Positions 51,559 through 60,392 of a DNA stretch of 64,000 nucleotides are shown here, piece by piece (positions within the stretch are counted from its first letter, which is position 1; the number at the start of each line of letters is the position of its first letter). Source of the stretch: Marinobacter salarius (GTDB taxonomy: Bacteria > Pseudomonadota > Gammaproteobacteria > Pseudomonadales > Oleiphilaceae); NCBI RefSeq assembly GCF_032922745.1, contig NZ_CP136693.1, positions 558,001-622,000 of the forward strand, given 5' to 3'. The position numbers were made by a program, and so were the translations under genes. The notes below the pieces were generated by a model. That model saw nothing but the letters and a program-made list of their open reading frames with translations, ran no database searches and was not told where the DNA came from.

Positions 51559-53220
51559 TTAAGCTTTGGTCTTCCACTCCTCTTCCTGAAGCGCACGCCA
51601 CATCAACTTACCCGTGGGTGACTTAGGCAACTCATCCACAAACTCAATGATTTCAGGCACTTTGTAAGCAGCCATCTGTTCCTTGCACCAGCTGACGATA
51701 TCCGCTTCGGATGCGTCTGCCTCCGGCGTCAGTACGATGCAGGCTTTCACGGTCTCCCCGCGTTTGGGGTGGGGCGATGAAATGACACACACTTCGTGGA
51801 TGCCCGGGTGCCGGTACATCAGTCCTTCCACTTCCGAGGGCCACACTTTGAAGCCGGACGCGTTGATCATCCGTTTGACCCGGTCCACCATGAAGAAATA
51901 GCCCTCTTCGTCGTAATAAGCGAGGTCACCGGTGCGGAAAAACCGTTTGCCGTCAATGTCGACGAACGCCGCCTCGGTTTCAGCCGGGCGATTCCAATAC
52001 CCCTGGGTTACCTGGGGGCCGTTGGAGACAATTTCCCCCACCTCGCCCGGGCCTTTCTCTTCCAGGGTCTCAACGTCAATGATGCGGCTATCCACATCAA
52101 ACACCGGAATGCCCAGACACTGGGGTTTGGGATGTTTGGACGGGTTGATGTGGGTGGCGGCCATGGTTTCCGACAGGCCATAACCCTCGATGTAATCCAG
52201 ACCGGTCATGGTCTTGAGTTTGGCAGCCACTGCTTCCGGCATCGCCGCTCCGCCACCACCGATGGTGTTGAGGCTGGAGAGATCGTATTGGCCAATCTCC
52301 GGATTCGACAAAAAATCCACCGCCATGGTGACAATGTTGGTCCAGCCGGTGACCTGGTAACGTTCTATCAGCCGGGCGGCGGTTGTGCGATCCCAGCGCG
52401 TCATAATGATGGTGGTTGAACCGCTGTAGATGGGGCTGTTCATGGAGCCGGTCATACCGGTCACGTGGAAGAACGGCAACGTCGCCAACTGGACTGTGTT
52501 GGCGGTGCTCAAATTCCAGAACGCCCGGTGAACCGCTGTGGCCATAACGCTGCGGTGGGTATGCATACAGCCCTTGGGCGCACCGGTGGTCCCGGAACTG
52601 TAGGGAATCACCGCCAGGTCGTCCGGGCCGGCTGTGTGCTCTGCCGGCTTGTGATCCCCGGTCAACGCCTGTTCCCAGCTCACCACGCCCGGAACGTCTT
52701 TGGACCAGGCCGGTGCGGCCACCTCCGCCGGCAAATCCAGGTCGGTGTCCTTATTGATGTAGGTGTTATAGGACGCCACCACCACCTCTTCAAGATCCGT
52801 GCTGTCCAACATCGGCAGGATAAACGCGGCCAGTTCCTGACCGGCCAGGCAGACCCTTGAACCGGTATCCGCAATGTAGTGTTCCAGCTCAGCAGCCCGA
52901 TTCATCGGATTCACCGGAATCACCACCGCGTCGGCACGGAGTATGGCGTAGTAGGCAATGACATACTGGGGAGAGTTCTGCATGTAGAGCAGAACACGAT
53001 CACCTTTCTCCACACCCTGCGCCTGAAGATAACCCGCCATCGCTTCGACCTCAGCCAACAACTGACTGTAACGCATCGGTGCATCGTAATAGATGACGGC
53101 CGTGTGGTCCGGGTACCGCAGAGCTGAGATTTCCAGGTTGGTGAAAACGCTTGTGTCAGGCAGCGTCATGGTTTTTGGCAACTCTTTTGGCCAGACGCTG
53201 TGGTGGCGTGTAAATGTCAT
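51559..53220 (-). CDS. AMP-forming acyl-CoA synthetase (LvaE-like candidate)
   Basis: A 553-residue acyl-CoA ligase. Motifs: ATP loop IPYSSGTTGAPKGCMHTH, GYGLSETMAATHINP, RTGDLAYYDEEGYFFM, VKRMINASGFKVWPSEVE and the C-terminal Lys in SPTGKLMWRAL. It activates a carboxylic acid to its CoA thioester. ATG 53220 follows GAGAGGA; an upstream start at 53241 is weaker. It lies 22 nt after the SurE-like gene and before livHMGFJ, so uptake and activation may be co-regulated. Confidence 0.9.
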   Translation of the reverse strand: MTFTRHHSVWPKELPKTMTLPDTSVFTNLEISALRYPDHTAVIYYDAPMRYSQLLAEVEAMAGYLQAQGVEKGDRVLLYMQNSPQYVIAYYAILRADAVVIPVNPMNRAAELEHYIADTGSRVCLAGQELAAFILPMLDSTDLEEVVVASYNTYINKDTDLDLPAEVAAPAWSKDVPGVVSWEQALTGDHKPAEHTAGPDDLAVIPYSSGTTGAPKGCMHTHRSVMATAVHRAFWNLSTANTVQLATLPFFHVTGMTGSMNSPIYSGSTTIIMTRWDRTTAARLIERYQVTGWTNIVTMAVDFLSNPEIGQYDLSSLNTIGGGGAAMPEAVAAKLKTMTGLDYIEGYGLSETMAATHINPSKHPKPQCLGIPVFDVDSRIIDVETLEEKGPGEVGEIVSNGPQVTQGYWNRPAETEAAFVDIDGKRFFRTGDLAYYDEEGYFFMVDRVKRMINASGFKVWPSEVEGLMYRHPGIHEVCVISSPHPKRGETVKACIVLTPEADASEADIVSWCKEQMAAYKVPEIIEFVDELPKSPTGKLMWRALQEEEWKTKA

Positions 53221-53242
53221 TGTTGTGATCCTCTCAGTCAAT

Positions 53243-54040
53243 TCAGTGAGCCGCAGCAGCAGCCAGATCGAATGTTCCAGCCCCCCCGGGTAAGGCTTCC
53301 CGGTGACGCAATGGCGTTATCGCAATGGCTTTTTCCCGCAGCACGGTAACGTCCTCATCCGGTGCGGTAATGTGCCGGGAGCTGCGATCGAACCCGAGCC
53401 ACCAGTAAGGCAGGTTGCGGGCGTCCTGACCTGCCAGCAGGCGGGGCCGCTGAATGGAGCCGGTGGATTGGTTGCACCATTGCGCCTGCTGGATCACACC
53501 GGCTTCGCAGGCCGGAAAGTTCACATTCCAGGCACGGTTCTCGCCGGGTTGCCAGAGCTTGCGAATGACCTGCTCACCAAACACCGACACCGGCGACCAG
53601 TCAACGCCCTCCCGGCTCAGGAAAGCCTGGCTCAGTGCAATGGCAGGTATGCCCATATGCTCGGCGCTGAGCACCGCGCCCACGGTTCCGGAGTACTGCA
53701 CTGAATCACTGATGTTGGCGCCGCAGTTGACCCCGGACAGCACCAGATCCGGCGGGTTGTCGCCAAACCATTTGGCCATCGAGTACAACACACAGTCTGC
53801 GGGCGTACCGGACACGGCGTAGCGTTTTTCACCGTTTTCATACACCCGTAGCGGATCGTGGATGGAGATACTCTGCCCGGCGCCACTGCGATCATGCTCC
53901 GGCGCCACCACCCAGACCTCTTCCGCCAGGTTGCGGGCAATACGTTCAAGAATCGCCAGGCCCGGTGCGTTGATGCCGTCATCGTTGGTAATCAGAATGC
54001 GACGGACCATCGGTTCCGTGATTGCAGCAGGCTCACTCAT
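53243..54040 (-). CDS. SurE-family phosphatase in a catabolic cluster
   Basis: A 265-residue SurE-type metal phosphatase: ILITNDDGINAPGLAILERI (metal-binding Asp pair), VVAPEHDRSGAGQSISIH and GVNCGANISDSVQYSGTVGA. SurE is normally a 5'/3'-nucleotidase beside pcm/rpoS; here it overlaps the APH kinase gene by 4 nt and precedes a CoA ligase, which is a very different setting. A role in dephosphorylating a phospho-acyl-CoA or CoA intermediate is possible (inference). Motifs appear intact. Confidence 0.9.
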   Translation of the reverse strand: MSEPAAITEPMVRRILITNDDGINAPGLAILERIARNLAEEVWVVAPEHDRSGAGQSISIHDPLRVYENGEKRYAVSGTPADCVLYSMAKWFGDNPPDLVLSGVNCGANISDSVQYSGTVGAVLSAEHMGIPAIALSQAFLSREGVDWSPVSVFGEQVIRKLWQPGENRAWNVNFPACEAGVIQQAQWCNQSTGSIQRPRLLAGQDARNLPYWWLGFDRSSRHITAPDEDVTVLREKAIAITPLRHREALPGGAGTFDLAAAAAH

Positions 54041-55101
54041 GACCGGTCTCCTTCACTGGCTATTTTCCAGCCCGCTTCCGCCAGCTGGCTCGCACGTTTG
54101 CCCACCTGCAGGGCATCGGCATTGGCGGCATTACCCTGCAGCGCGCGGGCATAGACCCCCTGAACAATCGCCGCCAGACGGAACAGGGAAAACGCCAGAA
54201 ACACATGCCAGTCGGCAATGCCATCGCGACCGGTCTGTTGGCAGTAACGGGCAATGGTTTCCTGCTCAGTGGGAACGCCCAGGGCTTCCAGATCCTCCCC
54301 TGACAAACCGCGGGAACCTTCCATATCCGAAGGCAAATGGTACGGCAGGCAGTAATAGGCAAGATCCGCCAGCGGATGACCAAGAGTGGACAACTCCCAG
54401 TCCAGAATGGCGATCACTTCCGGTTTGTCCGGCGCCAACATCAGGTTGCCAAAGCGGTAGTCACCATGGGCAATAGCGCACTCATCGGTGGATGGCAGGT
54501 TTTTCGGAAGCCACTCCATGAGTTTGTCCATGGCGGGCTGTTCGTCCGTTTTGGACGCCAGGTACTGCTTGCTCCAGCGCGCGACCTGCCGAGCGACATA
54601 ACCTTCGGGTCGACCATAATCACCCAGGCCCACCGCATTCACGTCTACCGAATGCAGTGCCGCCAGGGTATCAATGGCCGACAGGTGCGCCGGCATCCGC
54701 TCCTGACGATTCAGCGCCCGCAACGCCGGGTGGTTGACTATGCGGCCTTCCAGAAAGTCCATGACGTAGAACGGCGTACCGATGATGTTGCTGTCTTCAC
54801 ACAAAGCCCGGGTGGCCGGCACGGGCACGCTGGTGTGTTCGGACAAAGCGCGCATGACTTTGTATTCCCGCTCCACCATGTGAGCGGAGGGCAGTGTTTT
54901 CCCGGGCGGCTTTTTGCGCAGAACGTATTGGCCGCTGTCGGTGTCCAGCAGAAACGTGGGGTTCGACTGTCCGCCCTGGAATTGCTGTACGTCCAGCTTG
55001 GTACCGAAACCTGGTATGGCTTGCTGTAGCCAGGTACGGAGGCTGTCTTCATCAAATTGGTGGGCTGGCAAAACGTCTACCAACTCTGGGTTCATGGTCA
55101 T
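54037..55101 (-). CDS. APH-family phosphotransferase (LvaA / ACAD10-11 kinase-like)
   Basis: A 354-residue kinase-fold protein: FQGGQSNPTFLLDTDSGQYV and LRKKPPGKTLPSAHMVEREY (nucleotide site), Brenner motif AIAHGDYRFGNLMLAPD and AILDWELSTLGHPLADLAYY. This group includes LvaA, which phosphorylates 4-hydroxyacyl-CoAs, and the kinase half of ACAD10/ACAD11. ATG 55101 is one of three clustered Mets (55119, 55101, 55095). It overlaps the SurE gene and is preceded by a dispersed palindrome. Confidence 0.87.
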   Translation of the reverse strand: MTMNPELVDVLPAHQFDEDSLRTWLQQAIPGFGTKLDVQQFQGGQSNPTFLLDTDSGQYVLRKKPPGKTLPSAHMVEREYKVMRALSEHTSVPVPATRALCEDSNIIGTPFYVMDFLEGRIVNHPALRALNRQERMPAHLSAIDTLAALHSVDVNAVGLGDYGRPEGYVARQVARWSKQYLASKTDEQPAMDKLMEWLPKNLPSTDECAIAHGDYRFGNLMLAPDKPEVIAILDWELSTLGHPLADLAYYCLPYHLPSDMEGSRGLSGEDLEALGVPTEQETIARYCQQTGRDGIADWHVFLAFSLFRLAAIVQGVYARALQGNAANADALQVGKRASQLAEAGWKIASEGDRS

Positions 55102-55159
55102 CTTTTCTGTTGCCTTCATTTATTACATAGTTGCCCGGCATTGGGGGGCAGCGGCCGGC

Positions 55160-55241
55160 GGGTGGGGGTGTCTTTCTTCCGGGAAAAAGAACTCGCTGCG
55201 CTCGGACACCTTTTTCCCTGCACAAAGGCACCCCCACCCAC
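55160..55241. repeat. dispersed palindromic element, copy B
   Basis: An 82-nt imperfect palindrome in the reverse orientation to copy A. The core 55181-55218 begins GGGAAAAAG, carries AACTCGCTGCGCTCGG and ends TTTTTCCC; outer arms GGGTGGGGGTG and CACCCCCACCC pair. It lies between co-directional genes in a possible operon, where it may attenuate transcription or protect mRNA. Confidence 0.8.
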
Positions 55242-55271
55242 CTGCCTCGGCGTGCTTTCGGTGATGCCTTC

Positions 55272-56039
55272 TTAACAAATGGTTTCGCCGCCGTCGGCTA
55301 CGATGACCTGTCCGGTGACGTAGGCACTCGCCTTTGTTGACAGGAAGACGGCCAAGCCGGCGATGTCGACCGGGTCACCGATTCTGCGCAGTGGGGTTTT
55401 GTCTTCGGCGCGTTTAACGCGGACCGGGTCTTCCCACAGGGCTTTGGCAAAGTCGGTTTTGATCAGGCCGGGGGCGATGCTGTTCACTCGAATACCCTTT
55501 GGCCCCCACTCCACTGCCAGATTCCGGGCCAGCGCCGCTTCCGCTGCCTTGGAAACACCGTAAGTACCGATGGTGGTATTGCCGCGGATTCCGGCGATGC
55601 TGGACAGAAGAACAACCGCACCTTCACCCTTCTCGGCCATCTGCGGCAGCACCATGTTGGTGAGCCAGAAGGTGCCTTTGACGTTGGTGTCCATGATCTT
55701 GTCCCAGGCTTCGTCGGTCATTTCGGCGGTGGTGCCGTAGACCGGGTTGGTGGCGGCGTTGCACACCAGCACATCGATAGAACCCCAGGCTTCGTTGGTT
55801 TTATCCACCAGGTTCTGCAGGTCTTCCTTCTTACCCACATGGCAGGGAATGGCGATGGCTTCGTAGCCCTGCTCTTTCAAATCGTTGGCGACCTGTTCAC
55901 AGGCATCGGCCTTGCGGCTGGAGATGACAACTTTGGCACCCAGGCGAGCCATTTCTTCGGCGATGGAACGGCCGATGCCTTTGGTGGAACCGGTGATCAG
56001 GGCAACTTTTCCGGTCATATCAAAAAGCGGATTTACCAT
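55272..56039 (-). CDS. SDR-family oxidoreductase
   Basis: A 255-residue short-chain dehydrogenase: NAD fold VALITGSTKGIGRSIAEEMA, NAAT loop in VLVCNAATNPVYG, catalytic Ser in LLSSIAGIRG and YGVSKAAE (Tyr, Lys), ending VADGGETIC. The cofactor is not certain; the Arg/Lys after the second strand (SRKADAC) suggests NADP. ATG 56039 is the better of two tandem Mets, after GAGGA; the frame extends through the upstream inverted repeat only by chance. Resembles LvaD-type 3-hydroxyacyl reductases. Confidence 0.87.
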   Translation of the reverse strand: MVNPLFDMTGKVALITGSTKGIGRSIAEEMARLGAKVVISSRKADACEQVANDLKEQGYEAIAIPCHVGKKEDLQNLVDKTNEAWGSIDVLVCNAATNPVYGTTAEMTDEAWDKIMDTNVKGTFWLTNMVLPQMAEKGEGAVVLLSSIAGIRGNTTIGTYGVSKAAEAALARNLAVEWGPKGIRVNSIAPGLIKTDFAKALWEDPVRVKRAEDKTPLRRIGDPVDIAGLAVFLSTKASAYVTGQVIVADGGETIC

Positions 56040-56071
56040 CATTCGATCCTCATGCACTGAAGCATGGGAGT

Positions 56072-56173
56072 GGCCGTGGTGGTGTCCTTCCGGGACTGTG
56101 CAAAACAGGGATGTTTTGCTCAAGCCTACATGGACGTATTCACGGCGTGTCGCGGAAGGACACCACCACGGCC
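56072..56173. repeat. 102-nt long inverted repeat
   Basis: A 21-nt perfect arm pair (left 56072-56092, GGCCGTGGTGGTGTCCTTCC; right 56153-56173) encloses a loop with a second palindrome GCAAAAC/GTTTTGC at 56100-56119 and the sequence ACGGCGTGTCG. It sits between two co-directional genes of the catabolic run. No tail of T follows, so it is more a repeat element than a terminator. Confidence 0.85.
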
Positions 56174-56202
56174 GCTCTCCCCCTGATTCAGAGGTTGTCG
56201 TA

Positions 56203-57405
56203 TTAGCGGTATTGGCGAAGTTCGATCTTGGCAACAGAATCCAGATGCACCTCATCCGGCCCGTCCGCCAGCCGCAACGTCCGCACCTTGGCCCAGGCTT
56301 CGGCCAGGAAGGTGTCCTGAGACACACCCGCGCCACCGTGAACCTGAATGGCGCGATCCAGCACCTTCAGCGCCATGCTCGGCGCGATCACCTTGATCAT
56401 CGCAATCTCCTGACGAGCCACCTTATTACCTACGGTATCCATCATGTGCGCCGCTTTCAGGGTCATCAGCCGAGCCTGCTCAATCTCCATGCGACTGCGG
56501 GCAATATCCTTGCGAATGGAATCGAAACTCGACAGCGGCTTACCGAAAGCCTCGCGGGCATTGGCACGCTTGCACATCAACTCAAGGGCACGCTCGGCAA
56601 CCCCGATGGTGCGCATACAGTGATGAATACGGCCAGGCCCAAGGCGGCCCTGGGCAATTTCAAAACCACGGCCCTCACCCAACAGAATGTTGTCCACCGG
56701 CACCCGCACATTGTCATACTGAATCTCAGCGTGACCGTGAGGGGCATGGTCATAGCCAAACACCGTCAGCGGACGGATCATCTTCACGCCCGGCGTGTCC
56801 AGCGGCACCAGAATCATCGACTGCTGCTTGTGCTTCTCAGCCCCCGGATCGGTCTTGCCCATAACAATCGCGATTTTAGAGGTGGTGGTCATGGCACCTG
56901 ACGACCACCACTTACGGCCATTGATCACATACTCATCGCCTTCGCGACGGATTTCACAGGCAATATTGGTGGCGTCGGAAGAGGCCACGTCAGGCTCGGT
57001 CATGGAGAAACAGGAACGGATTTCGCCATCAAGCAGGGGCTTCAGCCACTTGTCCTGCTGATCTTTGTTGCCGTAGCGGGCAATGGTTTCCATGTTGCCG
57101 GTGTCCGGCGCGGAACAGTTGAACACCTCCGGCGCCATGGCCGAGCGCCCCATGACTTCACACAGATGGGCGTACTCATAGTTGGTCAGACCGGCGCCGA
57201 ATTCGCTGTCGGGCAGGAACAGGTTCCACAGCCCAGCGGCTTTCGCCTTGACCTTCAACTCCTCGACGATCGGTACCGGAGCCCAGCGATTCTCCGCCTG
57301 CTCGACCTGTTCATGGTGCTTGTGCTCATTCGGGTAAATATGGGCGTCCATGAATTCGTGAAGCTGTGCCTGCAGTTTTTTGGCTTTGTCAGACAGCTCA
57401 AACAT
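56203..57405 (-). CDS. acyl-CoA dehydrogenase family protein (LvaC / ACAD11-like)
   Basis: A 400-residue flavoprotein: FSMTEPDVASSDATNIACEI, GGAGVSQDTFLAEAWAKVRT and the C-terminal ADGPDEVHLDSVAKIEL. The GPDEVH ending is typical of the ACAD10/11 group, whose bacterial relative LvaC works with LvaA on 4-phospho-acyl-CoAs instead of simple beta-oxidation. The kinase and two SDRs are neighbours. GAGG precedes the ATG. Confidence 0.88.
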   Translation of the reverse strand: MFELSDKAKKLQAQLHEFMDAHIYPNEHKHHEQVEQAENRWAPVPIVEELKVKAKAAGLWNLFLPDSEFGAGLTNYEYAHLCEVMGRSAMAPEVFNCSAPDTGNMETIARYGNKDQQDKWLKPLLDGEIRSCFSMTEPDVASSDATNIACEIRREGDEYVINGRKWWSSGAMTTTSKIAIVMGKTDPGAEKHKQQSMILVPLDTPGVKMIRPLTVFGYDHAPHGHAEIQYDNVRVPVDNILLGEGRGFEIAQGRLGPGRIHHCMRTIGVAERALELMCKRANAREAFGKPLSSFDSIRKDIARSRMEIEQARLMTLKAAHMMDTVGNKVARQEIAMIKVIAPSMALKVLDRAIQVHGGAGVSQDTFLAEAWAKVRTLRLADGPDEVHLDSVAKIELRQYR

Positions 57406-57429
57406 TCCAGTACCTCATTGGTTGAAGGA

Positions 57430-57870
57430 TCAGATTGGCACGCCTTCCGGTTTCTCACTCCCGGAGCGAATGCGGAAGGTGCCTTCGGCTATGGCCAGGA
57501 GGTTACCCTTGTCGTCGTGAACCTCTCCGGTGCTGTTGAAAATCCGGGTGCCGCCCGCCCGTCTGCGGCCGGTGACCCGGATAGTCCCACCGGAACACTG
57601 CCCGGTGAATGTTGTCGTTAGCGACAGTGTGATGGCCTTGCGTACCCGGCCGGGATACGGGCAGTAGGTGCCGGCCTCTGCCATTGCGATATCCAGCAGG
57701 GACGTCAACACACCGCCATGGATTACACCACCCAGATTGAGGTGACAAGGCTGCAACTCCAGGCCAATCACCGCTTCGTTCTCCTCCCAGGACACCTGGC
57801 GATACCCCAGCAGGTTGTGAAATCCAGGCAGGTCCTGGCCACCACGGATATGCAGGCTGTCTTCACTCAT
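57430..57870 (-). CDS. PaaI-family hot-dog thioesterase
   Basis: A 146-residue hot-dog thioesterase with the motif GGVIHGGVLTSLLDIAMAEA, whose Asp or Asn/Gly site cleaves acyl-CoA. It may rescue CoA from stalled intermediates. Its ATG overlaps the stop of the upstream SDR in a TAATG junction. The acyl-CoA dehydrogenase starts 24 nt later. Confidence 0.87.
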   Translation of the reverse strand: MSEDSLHIRGGQDLPGFHNLLGYRQVSWEENEAVIGLELQPCHLNLGGVIHGGVLTSLLDIAMAEAGTYCPYPGRVRKAITLSLTTTFTGQCSGGTIRVTGRRRAGGTRIFNSTGEVHDDKGNLLAIAEGTFRIRSGSEKPEGVPI

Positions 57871-58664
57871 TACACTTTCATTCCAGGCAGGTTAAGAGAG
57901 GCGGTATTACCACCGTTTACGGGCAGAGACTGACCCGTGATGTAACTAGCGTCATCACTGGCCAGGAACAGGATGGCGGCGGCAATTTCTTCCGGCGCAC
58001 CATAGCGCCGCAATTCACACCGTGATCCCAGTTTATGGGCTTTCTCGTTGGCGCGGGCATAGTCAAAAACCGCCTGGGTCATGCCGGTTTCCACCAGCCC
58101 CGGACACACCGCATTCACGCGCACGTTGTCGTCACCGAGATCGCAGGCAGCGGTCATGGTAAGGTTGATGACACCGGCCTTGGACGCGCTGTAAGCATTA
58201 CCACCGGCACCGGAGCGAATGCCCGCCACCGAGGCAGTATTCACAATCGAGCCCAGTTTGCGGGCCTGCATGTGGGGCGCAACATGCTTTATGAACAGCA
58301 TGGTGCCGATCAGGTTCACCGCCAACACTTGTTCCCATTCACCCCGGTCGTTGCCGGCAATATCGGGGTGACCACCACTGGTGCTGGCGATGCCGGCAAC
58401 GTTGCACAGCACGTCAATGCGTCCGAAGGTCGAGACAGTTTCGTCCACCAGTGCGCTGACCTGCTCTTCATCAGCCACGTCTCCAATGCGACGCAGGGTT
58501 TCCGCTCCCTCGGGCATCAGACCCTCGGTATCCAGCAGGCCCGCTTCGGACATATCCATCATCACCACCTGCGCGCCCTCCCGCGCCAGGCGAACCGCCG
58601 TGGCCCTGCCGATACCACTGCCGGCCCCGGTGACGATGGCTACCCGCTTGTCGAAACGCCCCAT
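57870..58664 (-). CDS. SDR-family oxidoreductase
   Basis: A 264-residue short-chain dehydrogenase with VAIVTGAGSGIGRATAVRLA, catalytic Ser in NTASVAGIRSG and YSASKAGVINLT, and the tail SLPVNGGNTASLNLPG. The Asp in MMDMSEAG after strand 2 favours NAD. AAAGGAG precedes the ATG. It is the first gene of the minus-strand catabolic run and divergent from the second CoA ligase. Confidence 0.88.
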   Translation of the reverse strand: MGRFDKRVAIVTGAGSGIGRATAVRLAREGAQVVMMDMSEAGLLDTEGLMPEGAETLRRIGDVADEEQVSALVDETVSTFGRIDVLCNVAGIASTSGGHPDIAGNDRGEWEQVLAVNLIGTMLFIKHVAPHMQARKLGSIVNTASVAGIRSGAGGNAYSASKAGVINLTMTAACDLGDDNVRVNAVCPGLVETGMTQAVFDYARANEKAHKLGSRCELRRYGAPEEIAAAILFLASDDASYITGQSLPVNGGNTASLNLPGMKV

Positions 58665-58804
58665 GCCGATGCTCCTTTTTATAGTTTGTTGCGTCGTCGC
58701 GAATTCACCTTCTACTGTAATTTGTCACGCCTTCCGGTTTTGAGTCAATATATTCGGAAGTAAATTTCACTAGATAAAACACCGGAACTACAATAGGCGA
58801 AAAA

Positions 58805-60391
58805 ATGAAAAACACGCAGCACATGCCCGTCTACGCCCCCACCGATCCTGACGAGTCCATGGAGGCCATTGGCCAACGCATCCAACACCTCGCCCTAGAA
58901 CGTCCGGACCATATCGCACTCATTGATGGTGAGACCCCACTCAGCTGGCAGGCGCTTGTCAGGCAAGCCAACCGCATTGCCAACCGGCTGCGATCTGCTG
59001 GCCTGAAACGGGGTGATGCCGTAGCGGGATTGTCAGAAAACAGCACCCACTATGTTGCTCTGTATCTGGGGACGCTGGTGGCCGGCGGTTGCATGGTGCC
59101 GCTCTCGGGCATGGCGAGTGGCAGCAGCCTGGCACTGATGCTGAACGATTGCAGAGCCCGCTTCCTGTTTGTTTCCAAGAAGAACATCGAGCTGTTTGAA
59201 GGCATTGCCGACAAGCTCGATACGCTCGGGCACGATCAATGTATAGGGCTCGACGGTCACGGCCCGGGGATATGTCAGGATCTTGAGTCCTGGCTGGGTG
59301 AAATTGGCTCGGAGGCCCGCCCGGTACCCGTCACCCTGGATGATCCGTTCAATATCATTTACAGCTCCGGCACCACCGGCACCCCCAAGGGCATTCTTCA
59401 CGATTACCGTTTCCGCCAGCGCCAGATGGTCCGAATGAGCCGCTTTGGGCTCGATGGCGACGCCATTAACCTGGTGTCCACGCCGATGTACTCCAACACC
59501 ACGCTGGTATCTGTACTGCCAACCCTGTTCTACGGCGGCACCCTGGTGCTGATGGCAAAGTTTGATGCCCGGCGGTTCCTGGAAATGGCTGAACGCTATC
59601 GCGTGACCCACGCCATGCTGGTGCCGGTCCAGTACCAGCGCATTCTCGCCGATCCCGAATTCGATCGCTTCGACCTGTCTGCATTCCAGCTCAAGCTATG
59701 CACCAGCGCTCCCCTGAGGGCGAACGTCATCCGGGAAGCTATGGAACGCTGGCCTGGCAACATCCGCGAGGTGTATGGCCTGACGGAAGGCGGCATATCC
59801 ACCAGCCTGGACTGCGTGGCCCACCCGGACAAATGGGACTCCGTGGGAAAACCCACCGAAGGCGCGGAAGTTCGGGTAATTGATGAGGAGGGCAACGAGC
59901 TGCCCCAGGGCGAGACCGGGGAGATCGTGGGCCGCGCCATTTCCATGATGCGGGGTTATATCAACCGCGAGGAACAAACCCAGACTATGCTCTGGACCAG
60001 CCCCGAGGGCCTGGCCTTCTATCGCAGCGGTGATATGGGCCGAGTCGACGAAGAAGGTTTCGTGTATATCCTGGACCGCCGTAAGGACATGATCATCTCC
60101 GGCGGCTTCAACATCTACGCCGTGGATCTCGAAACGGTACTGCTGGCCCATCCCGCCGTCGCCGATGTAGCGGTGATTGGCATTCCCAGCGAGCAATGGG
60201 GCGAAACCCCGCTGGGGCTGGTGGTGCGCAAACCCGGCTGCACAGAGACTGAAGCTGAGATCCTCGAGTGGGCCAATGACCGACTGGGCAAAGCCCAGCG
60301 CCTGGCCGCCATTGAGTGTCGCCCGGATCTGCCCCGATCTACCATTGGCAAGGTGTTGAAGCGTGAGTTGCGGGCGCCTTACTGGCCCTGA
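58805..60391 (+). CDS. AMP-forming acyl-CoA synthetase
   Basis: A 528-residue ligase: IIYSSGTTGTPKGILHDYRF, VYGLTEGGISTSLDCVAHPD, YRSGDMGRVDEEGFVYI, KDMIISGGFNIYAVDLE and the catalytic Lys in LPRSTIGKVLKREL. It is more like the class that activates cyclic or branched acids than a fatty-acid FadD, but the substrate is not fixed by sequence. It is divergent from the SDR gene and convergent with an enoyl-CoA hydratase gene. Confidence 0.9.
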   Translation: MKNTQHMPVYAPTDPDESMEAIGQRIQHLALERPDHIALIDGETPLSWQALVRQANRIANRLRSAGLKRGDAVAGLSENSTHYVALYLGTLVAGGCMVPLSGMASGSSLALMLNDCRARFLFVSKKNIELFEGIADKLDTLGHDQCIGLDGHGPGICQDLESWLGEIGSEARPVPVTLDDPFNIIYSSGTTGTPKGILHDYRFRQRQMVRMSRFGLDGDAINLVSTPMYSNTTLVSVLPTLFYGGTLVLMAKFDARRFLEMAERYRVTHAMLVPVQYQRILADPEFDRFDLSAFQLKLCTSAPLRANVIREAMERWPGNIREVYGLTEGGISTSLDCVAHPDKWDSVGKPTEGAEVRVIDEEGNELPQGETGEIVGRAISMMRGYINREEQTQTMLWTSPEGLAFYRSGDMGRVDEEGFVYILDRRKDMIISGGFNIYAVDLETVLLAHPAVADVAVIGIPSEQWGETPLGLVVRKPGCTETEAEILEWANDRLGKAQRLAAIECRPDLPRSTIGKVLKRELRAPYWP

Positions 60392-60392
60392 T

